Positions 56,786 to 64,000 of a DNA stretch of 64,000 bases are shown here, one piece after another. The notes under the pieces were generated by a model that saw nothing but the letters and a program-made list of their open reading frames with translations, made no database searches and had not been told where the DNA came from. The stretch lies in NCBI GenBank assembly GCA_028714035.1, contig JAQTNA010000016.1, positions 19,454-83,453 of the forward strand, read 5' to 3'. The DNA comes from Rhodocyclaceae bacterium (GTDB lineage Bacteria; Pseudomonadota; Gammaproteobacteria; Burkholderiales; Rhodocyclaceae). The position numbers and the translations under genes were made by a program. The number at the start of each line of letters is the position of its first letter. Position 1 is the first letter of the stretch.

Positions 56786-56927
56786 AACCGCAGAGGCGCA
56801 GAGGCGCAGAGAACAGCATATAAAACATCGAGTTGTTGGCGGTGGCGTAGAGCCCGAAGTGACGAAGTGCAATGCCAAGACCCCTCGAATGAGAGTTTTT
56901 CCTCTGCGCCTCTGCGCCTCTGCGGTT
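56786..56927. mobile_element. Short AACCGCAGAG inverted-repeat element (E)
   Basis: A 142-bp element with 26-base ends that are perfect inverted copies (AACCGCAGAGGCGCAGAG and onward). The 90-base interior holds no gene. It lies between mog and thyA, 17 bases before the thyA start. Confidence 0.78.
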
Positions 56928-56958
56928 GGAAAGCTTGTCTTGTTGGCTCATGCCACAA

Positions 56959-57510
56959 TTACCTTCGTATCGCAGACTTGGGGCGGAAGGCCTGGATCAC
57001 GGCCTCGTTCGTTTCCACGTAGGGGCCGCCGATGAGGTCCAGGCAATAGGGGACGGCGGCGAACACGCCGTCCAGGGTTTCCTTGATGGCCTTGGGCTGG
57101 CCGGGCAGGTTGAGGATGAGGGTCTTGCCCCGCACCACGCCCACCTGGCGCGAGAGGATGGCGGTAGGCACGTATTTCAGGGAAACGGCGCGCATCTGCT
57201 CGCCGAAGCCGGGCAATACCTTGTGCGCCACGGCCAGGGTCGCCTCGGGGGTGACATCCCGCGGTGCCGGCCCCGTGCCGCCGGTCGTCACCACCAGGTG
57301 GCAGCCGGTTTGATCGCAGAGTTCGATCAGGGTCGCTTCGATCCCCGCCTGCTCATCCGGGATGAGGCGGCTTTCCATGCGCCAGGGGGTCTTCAGCGCG
57401 GCGCCGAACCAGTCCGAGAGGGCGGGCAGGCCCTTGTCCTCATACACGCCGGAAGAGGCCCGGTCGGAGATGGAAACGAGGCCGATGAGCAAGGGCGAGT
57501 CGAGAGTCAT
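56959..57510 (-). CDS. mog: Molybdopterin adenylyltransferase
   Basis: Adenylylates molybdopterin before molybdenum insertion. The 183 residues show IGLVSISDRASSGVYEDKG, the binding loop VVTTGGTGPAPRDVTPEAT and LNLPGQPKAIKETL. ATG 57510 overlaps the darP stop by four bases, so the two are co-translated. Confidence 0.94.
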   Translation of the reverse strand: MTLDSPLLIGLVSISDRASSGVYEDKGLPALSDWFGAALKTPWRMESRLIPDEQAGIEATLIELCDQTGCHLVVTTGGTGPAPRDVTPEATLAVAHKVLPGFGEQMRAVSLKYVPTAILSRQVGVVRGKTLILNLPGQPKAIKETLDGVFAAVPYCLDLIGGPYVETNEAVIQAFRPKSAIRR

Positions 57511-58073
57511 GCCGGTTCCTGATCTGTATCCTCTGATTCCTGATCCCCGATTCCTGATTCCTGCAAATCCCGCAGCACCCGGAATATCTCCCGGAAGGCG
57601 CGGGGGGGCTTCTGGTGTTCGGCTTCCTTCAGGGCATTCCGGCGCAGTTGCCGCAGGTGTTGCAGGTCGGCCTCCGGGTGTTCCTCGGCTATCTCCCCCA
57701 GGACCGACTCGTCTTCCAGCAGCCGGACGCGCAGCCGCTCCAGGCGGTCCATGCGCGCCTTTTCGGCGGCGGAAACGCCCTTGATGGCATCCAGGGCTTC
57801 CTTGAGGGGCGCGGGGTCCACGTGCCGCATGATGCGGCCGATGTACTGCAACTGCCGACGCTGCGCCTCGTGCTTGGGAATGTGCTGCCATTCCAGGATG
57901 GCATCCAGCAGCGCCTCCGGCATGGCGATCTTCTTCAGCCGTGCCGGGGGCAGGGCGGTCAACTCCTTGCCCAGTTTCTGCAAGGCGTCCATGTCCCGCT
58001 TTTTCTGGGACTTGCTGGGACCGTCGTAGACGCTTTGATCTTCTTCAGATTCTTCGTGATGATGCCCGCTCAT
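57507..58073 (-). CDS. darP: Ribosome-associated protein DarP (YjgA/DUF615)
   Basis: A 188-residue all-helical DUF615 protein that assists 50S maturation. KSQKKRDMDALQKLGKEL, LLDAILEWQHIPKHEAQRRQLQYIGRIMR and RQLRRNALKE are family text. The last 20 residues (ESGIGDQESEDTDQEPA) come from repeated TTCCTGAT-like DNA and are not typical. It diverges from pmbA. Confidence 0.92.
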   Translation of the reverse strand: MSGHHHEESEEDQSVYDGPSKSQKKRDMDALQKLGKELTALPPARLKKIAMPEALLDAILEWQHIPKHEAQRRQLQYIGRIMRHVDPAPLKEALDAIKGVSAAEKARMDRLERLRVRLLEDESVLGEIAEEHPEADLQHLRQLRRNALKEAEHQKPPRAFREIFRVLRDLQESGIGDQESEDTDQEPA

Positions 58074-58142
58074 GCTGTGCCGCGTCCGATTCGTTGGAAA
58101 AAACCGTATCATTATAGCCTTCAACCCCGTCCCGGCCTCCCC

Positions 58143-59498
58143 ATGACCACCATTGCCCAATCCGCGCCCGCTTTTTCCTTCACTCGTGAACGTCTTTCGG
58201 ACATCGCCCGGGACATCCTGGAGCACGCCAGAAAGGGAGGCGCCTCGGCCTGTGAAGTGGATGTGTCCGAGGGCTATGGCCAGTCGGTCACGGTGCGGAA
58301 GGGGGAGGTGGAGACCATCGAGTACAACCGGGACAAGGGCGTGGGCGTGACGGTCTACCTGGGAACCCAGAGGGGCTATGCCAGCACCTCCGATTTCAGC
58401 CGGGAGGCCCTGTTTGCCACGGTGGATGCGGCGCTTTCCATCGCCCGATTCACCGCGCCCGACCCCTGCGCCGGACTGCCGGAGCTGGAACTTCTGGCCA
58501 TGCAGTATCCGGACCTGGACCTCTATCATCCCTGGGATCTGTCCGTCGAGGACGCCATCGAACTGGCGCGGCGCTCCGAGGCGGCGGCCTTCGCGGTGGA
58601 CAAGCGCATCAAGAATTCCGAAGGTGCCAGCGTCTCCACCCAGCAATCCCATTTCGTGTCGGCCAACAGCCTGGGCTTCCTGGGGGCTTACCCGTCCTCG
58701 CGCCACTACATTTCCTGCGCGGTGATCGCCGGGCAGGGGGACGCCATGCAGCGGGACGACTGGTACACGAGCCGGCGTGACGGGGCGGAACTGGAGTCGC
58801 CGGAGGAAGTGGGGACCATCGCTGCCCGGCGGGCCTGCGCCCGCCTGGGTGCGCGCCAGATTCCCACCGGTTCCTTTCCTGTGCTGTTCGAGGCCCCCCT
58901 GGCGGCCAGTCTGATCGGCAACTTTGTCCATGCCGCCAGCGGCGGCAGCCTGTACCGCAAGGCCTCCTTCCTGGTGGACGCCCTGGGCAAGCCCGTGTTT
59001 TCGCCCCTGGTGAATATCAGCGAGCGGCCCTTCATCCCCAAGGGACTGGCCAGCAGTCCCTTCGATGACGAAGGCGTGACGGTCGGCGAGCGCGAAGTGG
59101 TGCGTGACGGCGTGCTGGAGGGCTATTTCCTGGGTGTTTACTCGGCCCGGAAGCTGGGCATGAAGACCACCGGCAACGCGGGCGGCAGCCACAACCTGAT
59201 CGTCGCCCCCGGCGAGCACGATCTTCCGGCGCTCCTGAAGACCATGGGGCGCGGCCTGTTGCTAACCGAAGTCCTGGGCTCCGGCGTCAACTACGTGACC
59301 GGCGACTACTCCCGGGGCGCCGCCGGTTTCTGGGTGGAAAACGGCGAGGTCAGTCACCCGGTGGAGGAAATTACCATCGCCGGCAACCTCAAGGACATGC
59401 TGGCCGGCGTGGCGGCCGTGGGCCGGGACGTGCATGTCCGGGGCGGGAAGCAGACGGGGTCCATCCTGCTGGAGCGCATGACCGTGGCCGGCGGTTGA
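58143..59498 (+). CDS. pmbA: Metalloprotease PmbA (TldE)
   Basis: Forms the TldD/TldE peptidase that processes small modified peptides and antitoxins such as CcdA. The 451 residues include ARKGGASACEVDVSEGYGQSVTVRKGEVETIEYNRDKG in family position, GGSLYRKASFL and NAGGSHNLIV. TldE lacks the metal site, which lies in TldD (not in this window). ATG 58143 gives the usual N-terminus. Its link to CcdA processing is notable given the ccdA remnant in this window, but no functional tie is shown. Confidence 0.94.
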   Translation: MTTIAQSAPAFSFTRERLSDIARDILEHARKGGASACEVDVSEGYGQSVTVRKGEVETIEYNRDKGVGVTVYLGTQRGYASTSDFSREALFATVDAALSIARFTAPDPCAGLPELELLAMQYPDLDLYHPWDLSVEDAIELARRSEAAAFAVDKRIKNSEGASVSTQQSHFVSANSLGFLGAYPSSRHYISCAVIAGQGDAMQRDDWYTSRRDGAELESPEEVGTIAARRACARLGARQIPTGSFPVLFEAPLAASLIGNFVHAASGGSLYRKASFLVDALGKPVFSPLVNISERPFIPKGLASSPFDDEGVTVGEREVVRDGVLEGYFLGVYSARKLGMKTTGNAGGSHNLIVAPGEHDLPALLKTMGRGLLLTEVLGSGVNYVTGDYSRGAAGFWVENGEVSHPVEEITIAGNLKDMLAGVAAVGRDVHVRGGKQTGSILLERMTVAGG

Positions 59499-59658
59499 TC
59501 CTTGCGCGATTGATCGCGTCCGCCGGTGCTGTCGGAAGGGGGCGTGGCGGGCGGAAGCCGGCCCGGCAAAGATAATAAGCGCAGTAACTTGATGTTTCTC
59601 TTGCGGCTTATTACTTTCGTCGGAAGATTTCGCAATTCGGTCATGCTAGGATGGCCGG

Positions 59659-60975
59659 ATGGCAAATTTCCTGGCAGGCAAGCCATTCGCGCTTCCTGAG
59701 CACACTTTTCCCTCCATCGTCGAGACGGCGCCGGTGGCCATGGTTGTCGTTCGCGACGGCCGGTGCGTTTACGGCAACAAGGCCTTTGCCAGCTTGCGCG
59801 CCTGCCCCGGCCTATCCTGCGGGCGGACCTGTAACGTCGGAGATATTCTGGCGGCCCCCCTGGGCCTGGACTGGCGGGGGCTGTCCGATCAGCTTGCCGT
59901 GGGCGAGGAACTGCGCAGGCGCCTGAGCCTCATCAACTTGCGCGGTCACTCCGAGGACGTGGAGGTCGTGCTGCAAAGCCTGCCGGAACATCGGGAGGTG
60001 CTGGTCACGGTGCTCCAGACCGGAGAGGAGGCGCGCATGAGGCGACTGGTGGACCACCTGGCCTTTCACGATTCCCTCACCGAACTTCCCAACCGGGCGC
60101 TGCTCTTCGATCGCCTGAGCCAGGCTTTGACGCGCCTGCGCCGGGAGGATGGTGCCTTTGCCCTCATGGTCATGGACCTGGACGGCTTCAAGGAAATCAA
60201 CGATTCCTGGGGGCATGCCAAGGGGGACGAACTGCTCTGTGCGGTGGCGCAGCGACTCCTGTCCTGCGTGCGGGAGTCGGACACGGTGGCGCGGCTGGGC
60301 GGCGACGAGTTCGCCTTGTTGCTGCATGGCATAGGCAGCGAGGCGGAGGCGGAACGCACGGCGAAGAAGCTCTTGAAGAGCCTGGCCGAACCTTTCGATC
60401 TGGGGGAGGCCCGGGTGGGGCTGGGCGCAAGCCTGGGTATCGCCCTTTGCCCGCATCACGGCACGGGCCTGGATGCCCTGCTCTCCCAGGCTGACCAGGC
60501 CATGTACCGGGCCAAGCAGGAAGGCAAGTCCTGTCACGCCGTCAGCGATGGCCGGCGCACGGAAGCGGGGCTCATGGTGCGCATGCCCTGGATGAGCGGG
60601 ATCCCCCTGGGGCACGAGTCCGTGGATGAGCAGCATCTGCGCCTGGCGGATTCTATCAACGCCATCATCGAGGCCATCGCCAATGGGCGGGAGGCCCAGA
60701 CGCTGGGGCATTGCGTGGATCGCTTTGAGTTTCTTCTGGGAGAACACTTCGCCCACGAAGAGGCGCTCATGGCCGAAGCATCCCTGGTCTGCGAGGAGTC
60801 GCACCGGGCCTCGCACCGCCGCATGCTGGGGGACTTGCCGTCCCTCCGGATGCAGATATGGGGCGGCACCTTTTCCACCACGGTCCAGTCCCTGAAGAAG
60901 TGGTTGCTGGATCACATACGCAGCGACGACAAAGAACTGGTCGCCGCCTTGCGCAGCCGTGGGGTGGATTCGTAG
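59659..60975 (+). CDS. Diguanylate cyclase with PAS and bacteriohemerythrin domains
   Basis: A 438-residue soluble protein. A PAS-like domain with Cys residues (ACPGLSCGRTC) to about residue 120 precedes GGDEF (RESDTVARLGGDEFALLL, with the inhibitory RxxD) and a C-terminal hemerythrin (GHESVDEQHLRL, EHFAHEEALM, SHRASHRRM, HIRSDDKEL). The di-iron ligands all seem present, so oxygen or redox could set cyclic-di-GMP output. It has its own upstream region of 160 bases. Confidence 0.93.
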   Translation: MANFLAGKPFALPEHTFPSIVETAPVAMVVVRDGRCVYGNKAFASLRACPGLSCGRTCNVGDILAAPLGLDWRGLSDQLAVGEELRRRLSLINLRGHSEDVEVVLQSLPEHREVLVTVLQTGEEARMRRLVDHLAFHDSLTELPNRALLFDRLSQALTRLRREDGAFALMVMDLDGFKEINDSWGHAKGDELLCAVAQRLLSCVRESDTVARLGGDEFALLLHGIGSEAEAERTAKKLLKSLAEPFDLGEARVGLGASLGIALCPHHGTGLDALLSQADQAMYRAKQEGKSCHAVSDGRRTEAGLMVRMPWMSGIPLGHESVDEQHLRLADSINAIIEAIANGREAQTLGHCVDRFEFLLGEHFAHEEALMAEASLVCEESHRASHRRMLGDLPSLRMQIWGGTFSTTVQSLKKWLLDHIRSDDKELVAALRSRGVDS

Positions 60976-61151
60976 GCGGGGCGGACGAGGAGCGGCCCCC
61001 TTTTTGGCGATGCTTGGCCGGTGTAAGCCGGCTCCCATGAAAGTATCGGCAACCGTGGGTCATGGTTCGAGGCTACAGCGAAATTCATGAACTTGCACTG
61101 TCAGGTTGGCTGTGCAGACGGGCTTTCGAGAATAGATAAAAGGGGAGAATC

Positions 61152-61946
61152 ATGGCAAGAACCATCAGTCAGTCCATCGGCCAAGGGGGTTACAACACTT
61201 CCGGCGCGGACATCAAGACCATTCAGGAATTGCTGAACCTGGTTCCGCCCGCCGAAGGTGGCCCCGCGCCCAAGCTCGCGGTGGATGGGCTGAACCATGG
61301 CACCAACTGGAATCACACCATCCAGGCGATCCACAAGTTTCAGAAAGCCAAGTTTCGCGGCTGGTCAGACGGCCGGGTGGACCCGGAAAAGTTTGGCGGC
61401 AAGACCATGACGGAGCTGAACAAGTACGACAAGCCCTCGGCTCCCGGAACGACCGGGTTTGTCAATTACACCATCCCCGGCATCATTCCCAGCCTGGTTC
61501 AGCCGAACGGCATGGCGTGCTGGGCCACTGTGGGCACCATGCTGAAATCCTGGCGGGCCCATCGCAGCATGACCATTCGGGAGGCACTCACGGTTCAGAA
61601 CAGGTATTACCTGGAGTTGTTCGACGCCGGCAAAGGCCTGCCGGACACTTCCCATGAAAACTTTGCCCGCGCCATGGGTTTCCGCATCGAACCGCTGAAG
61701 AATTTCACACCGGAGGCCTGGCTGGTGATGTTGCAGCAGCACGGCGCCCTCGGCGTGGTGACCGCGCCTCCGTTTCACGCCAGAGTCATGATCGGCATGT
61801 GGGGCGACGGCAGCGCCGGCATGGGGAATCAGGTCAAGCTTCTGGACCCGGCCGACGGACGGCAACATATGGTGCTCTTCCCCCACTTTGCCCAGCAGTT
61901 CGAGGCGGTGGCCAACAGCCCGCGCGCCCAGCTCTGGCACTACTGA
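61152..61946 (+). CDS. Papain-like cysteine peptidase (C70/AvrRpt2-like) with N-terminal binding module
   Basis: A 264-residue protein. Residues 1-95 ([26 protein letters not shown]...KFQKAKF) resemble peptidoglycan-binding-like modules found with secreted hydrolases. Residues 105-264 are papain-like: Cys123 in [12 protein letters not shown], His209 in [11 protein letters not shown] and Asp232 in KLLDPADG. No signal peptide, so export would need a contact system such as type VI; no such gene is nearby. GGGGAG precedes the ATG. Its end overlaps hisC by seven bases, convergently. Confidence 0.78.
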   Translation: MARTISQSIGQGGYNTSGADIKTIQELLNLVPPAEGGPAPKLAVDGLNHGTNWNHTIQAIHKFQKAKFRGWSDGRVDPEKFGGKTMTELNKYDKPSAPGTTGFVNYTIPGIIPSLVQPNGMACWATVGTMLKSWRAHRSMTIREALTVQNRYYLELFDAGKGLPDTSHENFARAMGFRIEPLKNFTPEAWLVMLQQHGALGVVTAPPFHARVMIGMWGDGSAGMGNQVKLLDPADGRQHMVLFPHFAQQFEAVANSPRAQLWHY

Positions 61947-63088
61947 ACCTGTCCCCGCCCCAAAATGTCAGCCAGTGCCGCCACCAGTGCCTGGCATTGC
62001 TCTTCCGTGCCGATGGTGATGCGCAGGAACTGCTCGATCCTCGCCTGGCGGAAATGGCGCACGATGATGCCGCGCGCGCGCAGGGCGGCCGCCAGTTCGC
62101 CGCCATCATGCTCGGCGTGCCGGGCGAAGATGAAGTTGGCACTGGAAGGCAGCACCTGGAAACCCAGGCTTTCCAGCCTGGCCGTGAGGCGCTCCCGGCT
62201 CGCCATGACCTTCCCGCGCGTCTCGTGGAACCAGTCCTCGTCGGCCACGGCCGCGGTCGCGCCGACCAGTGCCAGCCGGTCCAGGGGGTAGGAGTTGAAG
62301 CTGTTCTTGACCCGTTCCAGCGCCTCGATCAGGGCCGCGTCGCCCACGGCAAAACCCGCGCGCAGGCCGGCCAGGGAACGGGACTTGGAGAGGGTCTGCA
62401 CCACCAGCAGGTTCGGGTAGCGGTTTACCAGGGCGATGGCGGTGGGGATGACTTCGCCAGCGAAATCCACGTAGGCCTCGTCCACCACCACCACCGAATC
62501 CGGATTGCCCGCCACCAGGCGTTCCACCTGGTCCAGGGGCAGCAGCCGTCCCGTGGGGGCGTTGGGGTTGGGGAAGATGATGCCGCCCAGCCGATTTTCC
62601 GGCGTAGCCGCACTGCGCTCTCCTCGCCCGCTTGCGGGAGAGGGGGTGGGGGTGAGGTAGTCCTCCACCCGCATCTGGAAATCCTCATCCAGAGGCAGGG
62701 TGCGGAATTCCACGCCGTACAGGCCGCAATAGACCGGGTAGAAGCTGTAGGTGATGTCCGGAAAGAGGATGGGCGCATCGTGCTTCAGGAGGCCCAGGAA
62801 GGCGTGGGCCAGCACCTCGTCCGAGCCGTTGCCCACGAAGACCTGCTTCGATTCGATGCCGTAGTCCCGGAAGTGATGCGCCACGGCTGCCTTGAGGGCG
62901 TCGCCGTTGGGGTCCGGGTAGAGCCTCAGGGCATCTCCGGTAGCCTCCCGGATGGCGGAAAGCGCCCGAGGGCTGGGGCCATAGGGGTTCTCGTTGGTGT
63001 TCAGCTTCACGAGGTTGGGCAGCTTCGGCTGCTCGCCCGGTACGTAGGGGGTCAGGTCCCGGGCGACCTTGCTCCAGAATCGGCTCAT
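61940..63088 (-). CDS. hisC: Histidinol-phosphate aminotransferase
   Basis: PLP enzyme of histidine synthesis. The 382 residues include [47 protein letters not shown] and the PLP Lys in [15 protein letters not shown]. About 20 residues, [20 protein letters not shown], interrupt the family alignment before GGIIFPNPN and are encoded by a palindromic repeat. hisC is separate from other his genes here. Confidence 0.95.
   Translation of the reverse strand: MSRFWSKVARDLTPYVPGEQPKLPNLVKLNTNENPYGPSPRALSAIREATGDALRLYPDPNGDALKAAVAHHFRDYGIESKQVFVGNGSDEVLAHAFLGLLKHDAPILFPDITYSFYPVYCGLYGVEFRTLPLDEDFQMRVEDYLTPTPSPASGRGERSAATPENRLGGIIFPNPNAPTGRLLPLDQVERLVAGNPDSVVVVDEAYVDFAGEVIPTAIALVNRYPNLLVVQTLSKSRSLAGLRAGFAVGDAALIEALERVKNSFNSYPLDRLALVGATAAVADEDWFHETRGKVMASRERLTARLESLGFQVLPSSANFIFARHAEHDGGELAAALRARGIIVRHFRQARIEQFLRITIGTEEQCQALVAALADILGRGQVQ
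62590..62660. repeat. Palindromic repeat inserted in frame in hisC
   Basis: CTCTCCTCGCCCGCTTGCGG followed by GAGAGGGGGTGGGGGTGAGG forms a hairpin-capable unit. Its length keeps the hisC frame and adds a Pro/Ser/Gly-rich peptide. Confidence 0.7.
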
Positions 63089-63226
63089 GGCATTCGGTAT
63101 GGCTAAGAATGGGAACGGGCAATGGTATCATGCGCGGCTTTTGACCTTCGCGGTCCAGGGTCGAGAGCCCTCCGTTTCCGCGCCCCCGGCGCGCACGAAT
63201 CGCTCTGGATGCTCCGCGTGCTTCCC

Positions 63227-63865
63227 ATGACCTCCCCTACCCGAATTTGCCTGGTACGCCACGGCGAGACCGACTGGAACGTGGAAAAGCGGCTCCAGGG
63301 GCAGCTGGATGTGCCCCTGAACGCCGTGGGCCGCACCCAGGCCCGGGCCGCGGCCGCCATGCTGTGCTCCGAGTCCATCGCGGCCGTATATAGCAGCGAT
63401 CTGTCCCGCGCCATGGAGACGGCACGGGAGATTGCCGGCGCCCTCGGTCTGGCGGTGCGGGGCACGCCCAGTCTGCGCGAACGCCGCTTCGGCGTGTTCG
63501 AGGGGCTCACGCAGGACGAGGCCCGGCAGCTCGACCCGGACGGTTATGCCCGGTACCGGGGGCGGGAGCCGGACTATGCCATCCCCGGTGGCGAGAGCCT
63601 GAAGCAGCTCGCGTCCCGCATCGTCGCCAGCATGACGGACCTGGCGCTGGCCCATGTCGGCGAGACCATCCTGCTGGTGACCCACGGCGGCGTGCTGGAC
63701 ATCGCCCACCGTCTGGCCACGGCCAAGCCCCTGGGAAATCAGCGGGACTTCACCATCTCCAACGCGGCCCTGAACTGGATCGCCTTTGATGCCGGCACCT
63801 GGAGGCTCCTGGCCTGGGACCAGAAGCCCCATCTTGACCTCGCCCTGGACGAACTGCCGGGGTGA
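63227..63865 (+). CDS. Phosphoglycerate mutase-family histidine phosphatase
   Basis: A 212-residue branch-1 histidine phosphatase. The phospho-His lies in CLVRHGETDWN, YSSDLSRAMETA gives the second Arg, and TLLLVTHGGV-type text (ILLVTHGGVLDIA) the second His. Substrate could be phosphoglycerate, cobalamin intermediates or others; a cofactor-dependent mutase is unlikely at this length. ATG 63227 replaces an earlier in-frame start with poor N-terminus. Confidence 0.9.
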   Translation: MTSPTRICLVRHGETDWNVEKRLQGQLDVPLNAVGRTQARAAAAMLCSESIAAVYSSDLSRAMETAREIAGALGLAVRGTPSLRERRFGVFEGLTQDEARQLDPDGYARYRGREPDYAIPGGESLKQLASRIVASMTDLALAHVGETILLVTHGGVLDIAHRLATAKPLGNQRDFTISNAALNWIAFDAGTWRLLAWDQKPHLDLALDELPG

Positions 63866-63876
63866 GGAAATGATCT

Positions 63877-64000
63877 AGGGTCTGTTGACAATCAAGTGAG
63901 CCATATGACGGCTGCGGTGAGGGCAACGAAGGCGGAGAAGCGTTCGGCGAGTTTGTCGTAGCGGGTGGCGATACGTCGGAACTGTTTGATACGACAGAAG
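63877..64000. mobile_element. End of an IS5-like insertion sequence (cut by window edge)
   Basis: GGGTCTGTTGACA at about 63878 resembles the terminal repeat of IS5-family elements, just after CTA. The element continues beyond the window, so the other end and the target duplication cannot be checked. Confidence 0.75.
63892..64000 (-). CDS. IS5-family transposase, C-terminal part
   Basis: The reverse strand encodes FCRIKQFRRIATRYDKLAE, then RFSAFVALTAAVIWLT and a stop. This is the C-terminal signature of IS5-family DDE transposases (RRIATRYDKLA). The rest lies outside the window. Confidence 0.88.
   Translation of the reverse strand, partial: FCRIKQFRRIATRYDKLAERFSAFVALTAAVIWLT

Overview
This GC-rich (roughly 60-65%) chromosomal window reads as a betaproteobacterium of the Rhodocyclales/Nitrosomonadales type. 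The evidence is a Porin_4-type porin, the long single-chain PurL, a trpG-trpD-trpC cluster, the order leuS-lptE-holA, a dapA-bamC pair, a darP-mog pair beside a divergent pmbA, and a VPEP-type (PEP-CTERM) surface protein. The species cannot be fixed from sequence alone. No rRNA, tRNA or CRISPR array was seen.

Layout. 0-2.4 kb: a porin cut by the window edge, an intact MazF-like toxin-antitoxin pair and a shortened ccdA-like remnant abutting trpC. 1.6-4.5 kb: the leftward trp genes, with a 430-bp inverted-repeat-bounded element carrying a GxxExxY gene between trpD and trpC. 5-16 kb: ychF, recG, an outer-membrane barrel, yajQ, a Gph-like phosphatase, cnoX and purL. 16.1-26.4 kb: a 7.9-kb segment with a beta-propeller/fibronectin secreted protein, a PEP-CTERM protein and a hybrid kinase/LuxR regulator pair. 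It is bounded by a direct duplication of the 3' end of uvrD. 26.5-33.7 kb: a PAS histidine kinase with a cysteine cluster, then leuS-lptE-holA. 33.8-38 kb: porin, PstS-like protein and membrane GGDEF-EAL protein. 38.2-41 kb: proA, ogt, xerD. 41-43.4 kb: two toxin-antitoxin modules in which the antitoxin is whole and the toxin is deleted. 43.4-51.5 kb: a methyltransferase, a ribosomal oxygenase, an Ala-rich lipoprotein, bamC, dapA, an HDAC-like hydrolase, MoxR-DUF58 and a DUF2934 protein. 51.6-55.5 kb: a c-type-heme sensor kinase with a sigma-54 activator and a membrane-tailed receiver protein. 55.8-64 kb: thyA, mog, darP, pmbA, a hemerythrin diguanylate cyclase, a papain-like peptidase, hisC, a phosphoglycerate-mutase-family phosphatase and the end of an IS5-like element.

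Themes. (1) The window is dense in dispersed palindromic DNA: five elements ending in AACCGCAGAG-type inverted repeats (one encodes GxxExxY, four are 114-142 bp without a gene), REP-like pairs, and palindromic inserts that stay in frame inside leuS, uvrD, hisC and a DUF58 gene. (2) Signalling for redox, oxygen and cyclic-di-GMP is concentrated here: heme c, hemerythrin, a cysteine cluster, GGDEF and EAL. (3) Three toxin-antitoxin loci are broken in the same sense, toxin gone and antitoxin left. The strongest candidates for something new are the GxxExxY element family, the uvrD-bounded segment and the multi-heme kinase system.
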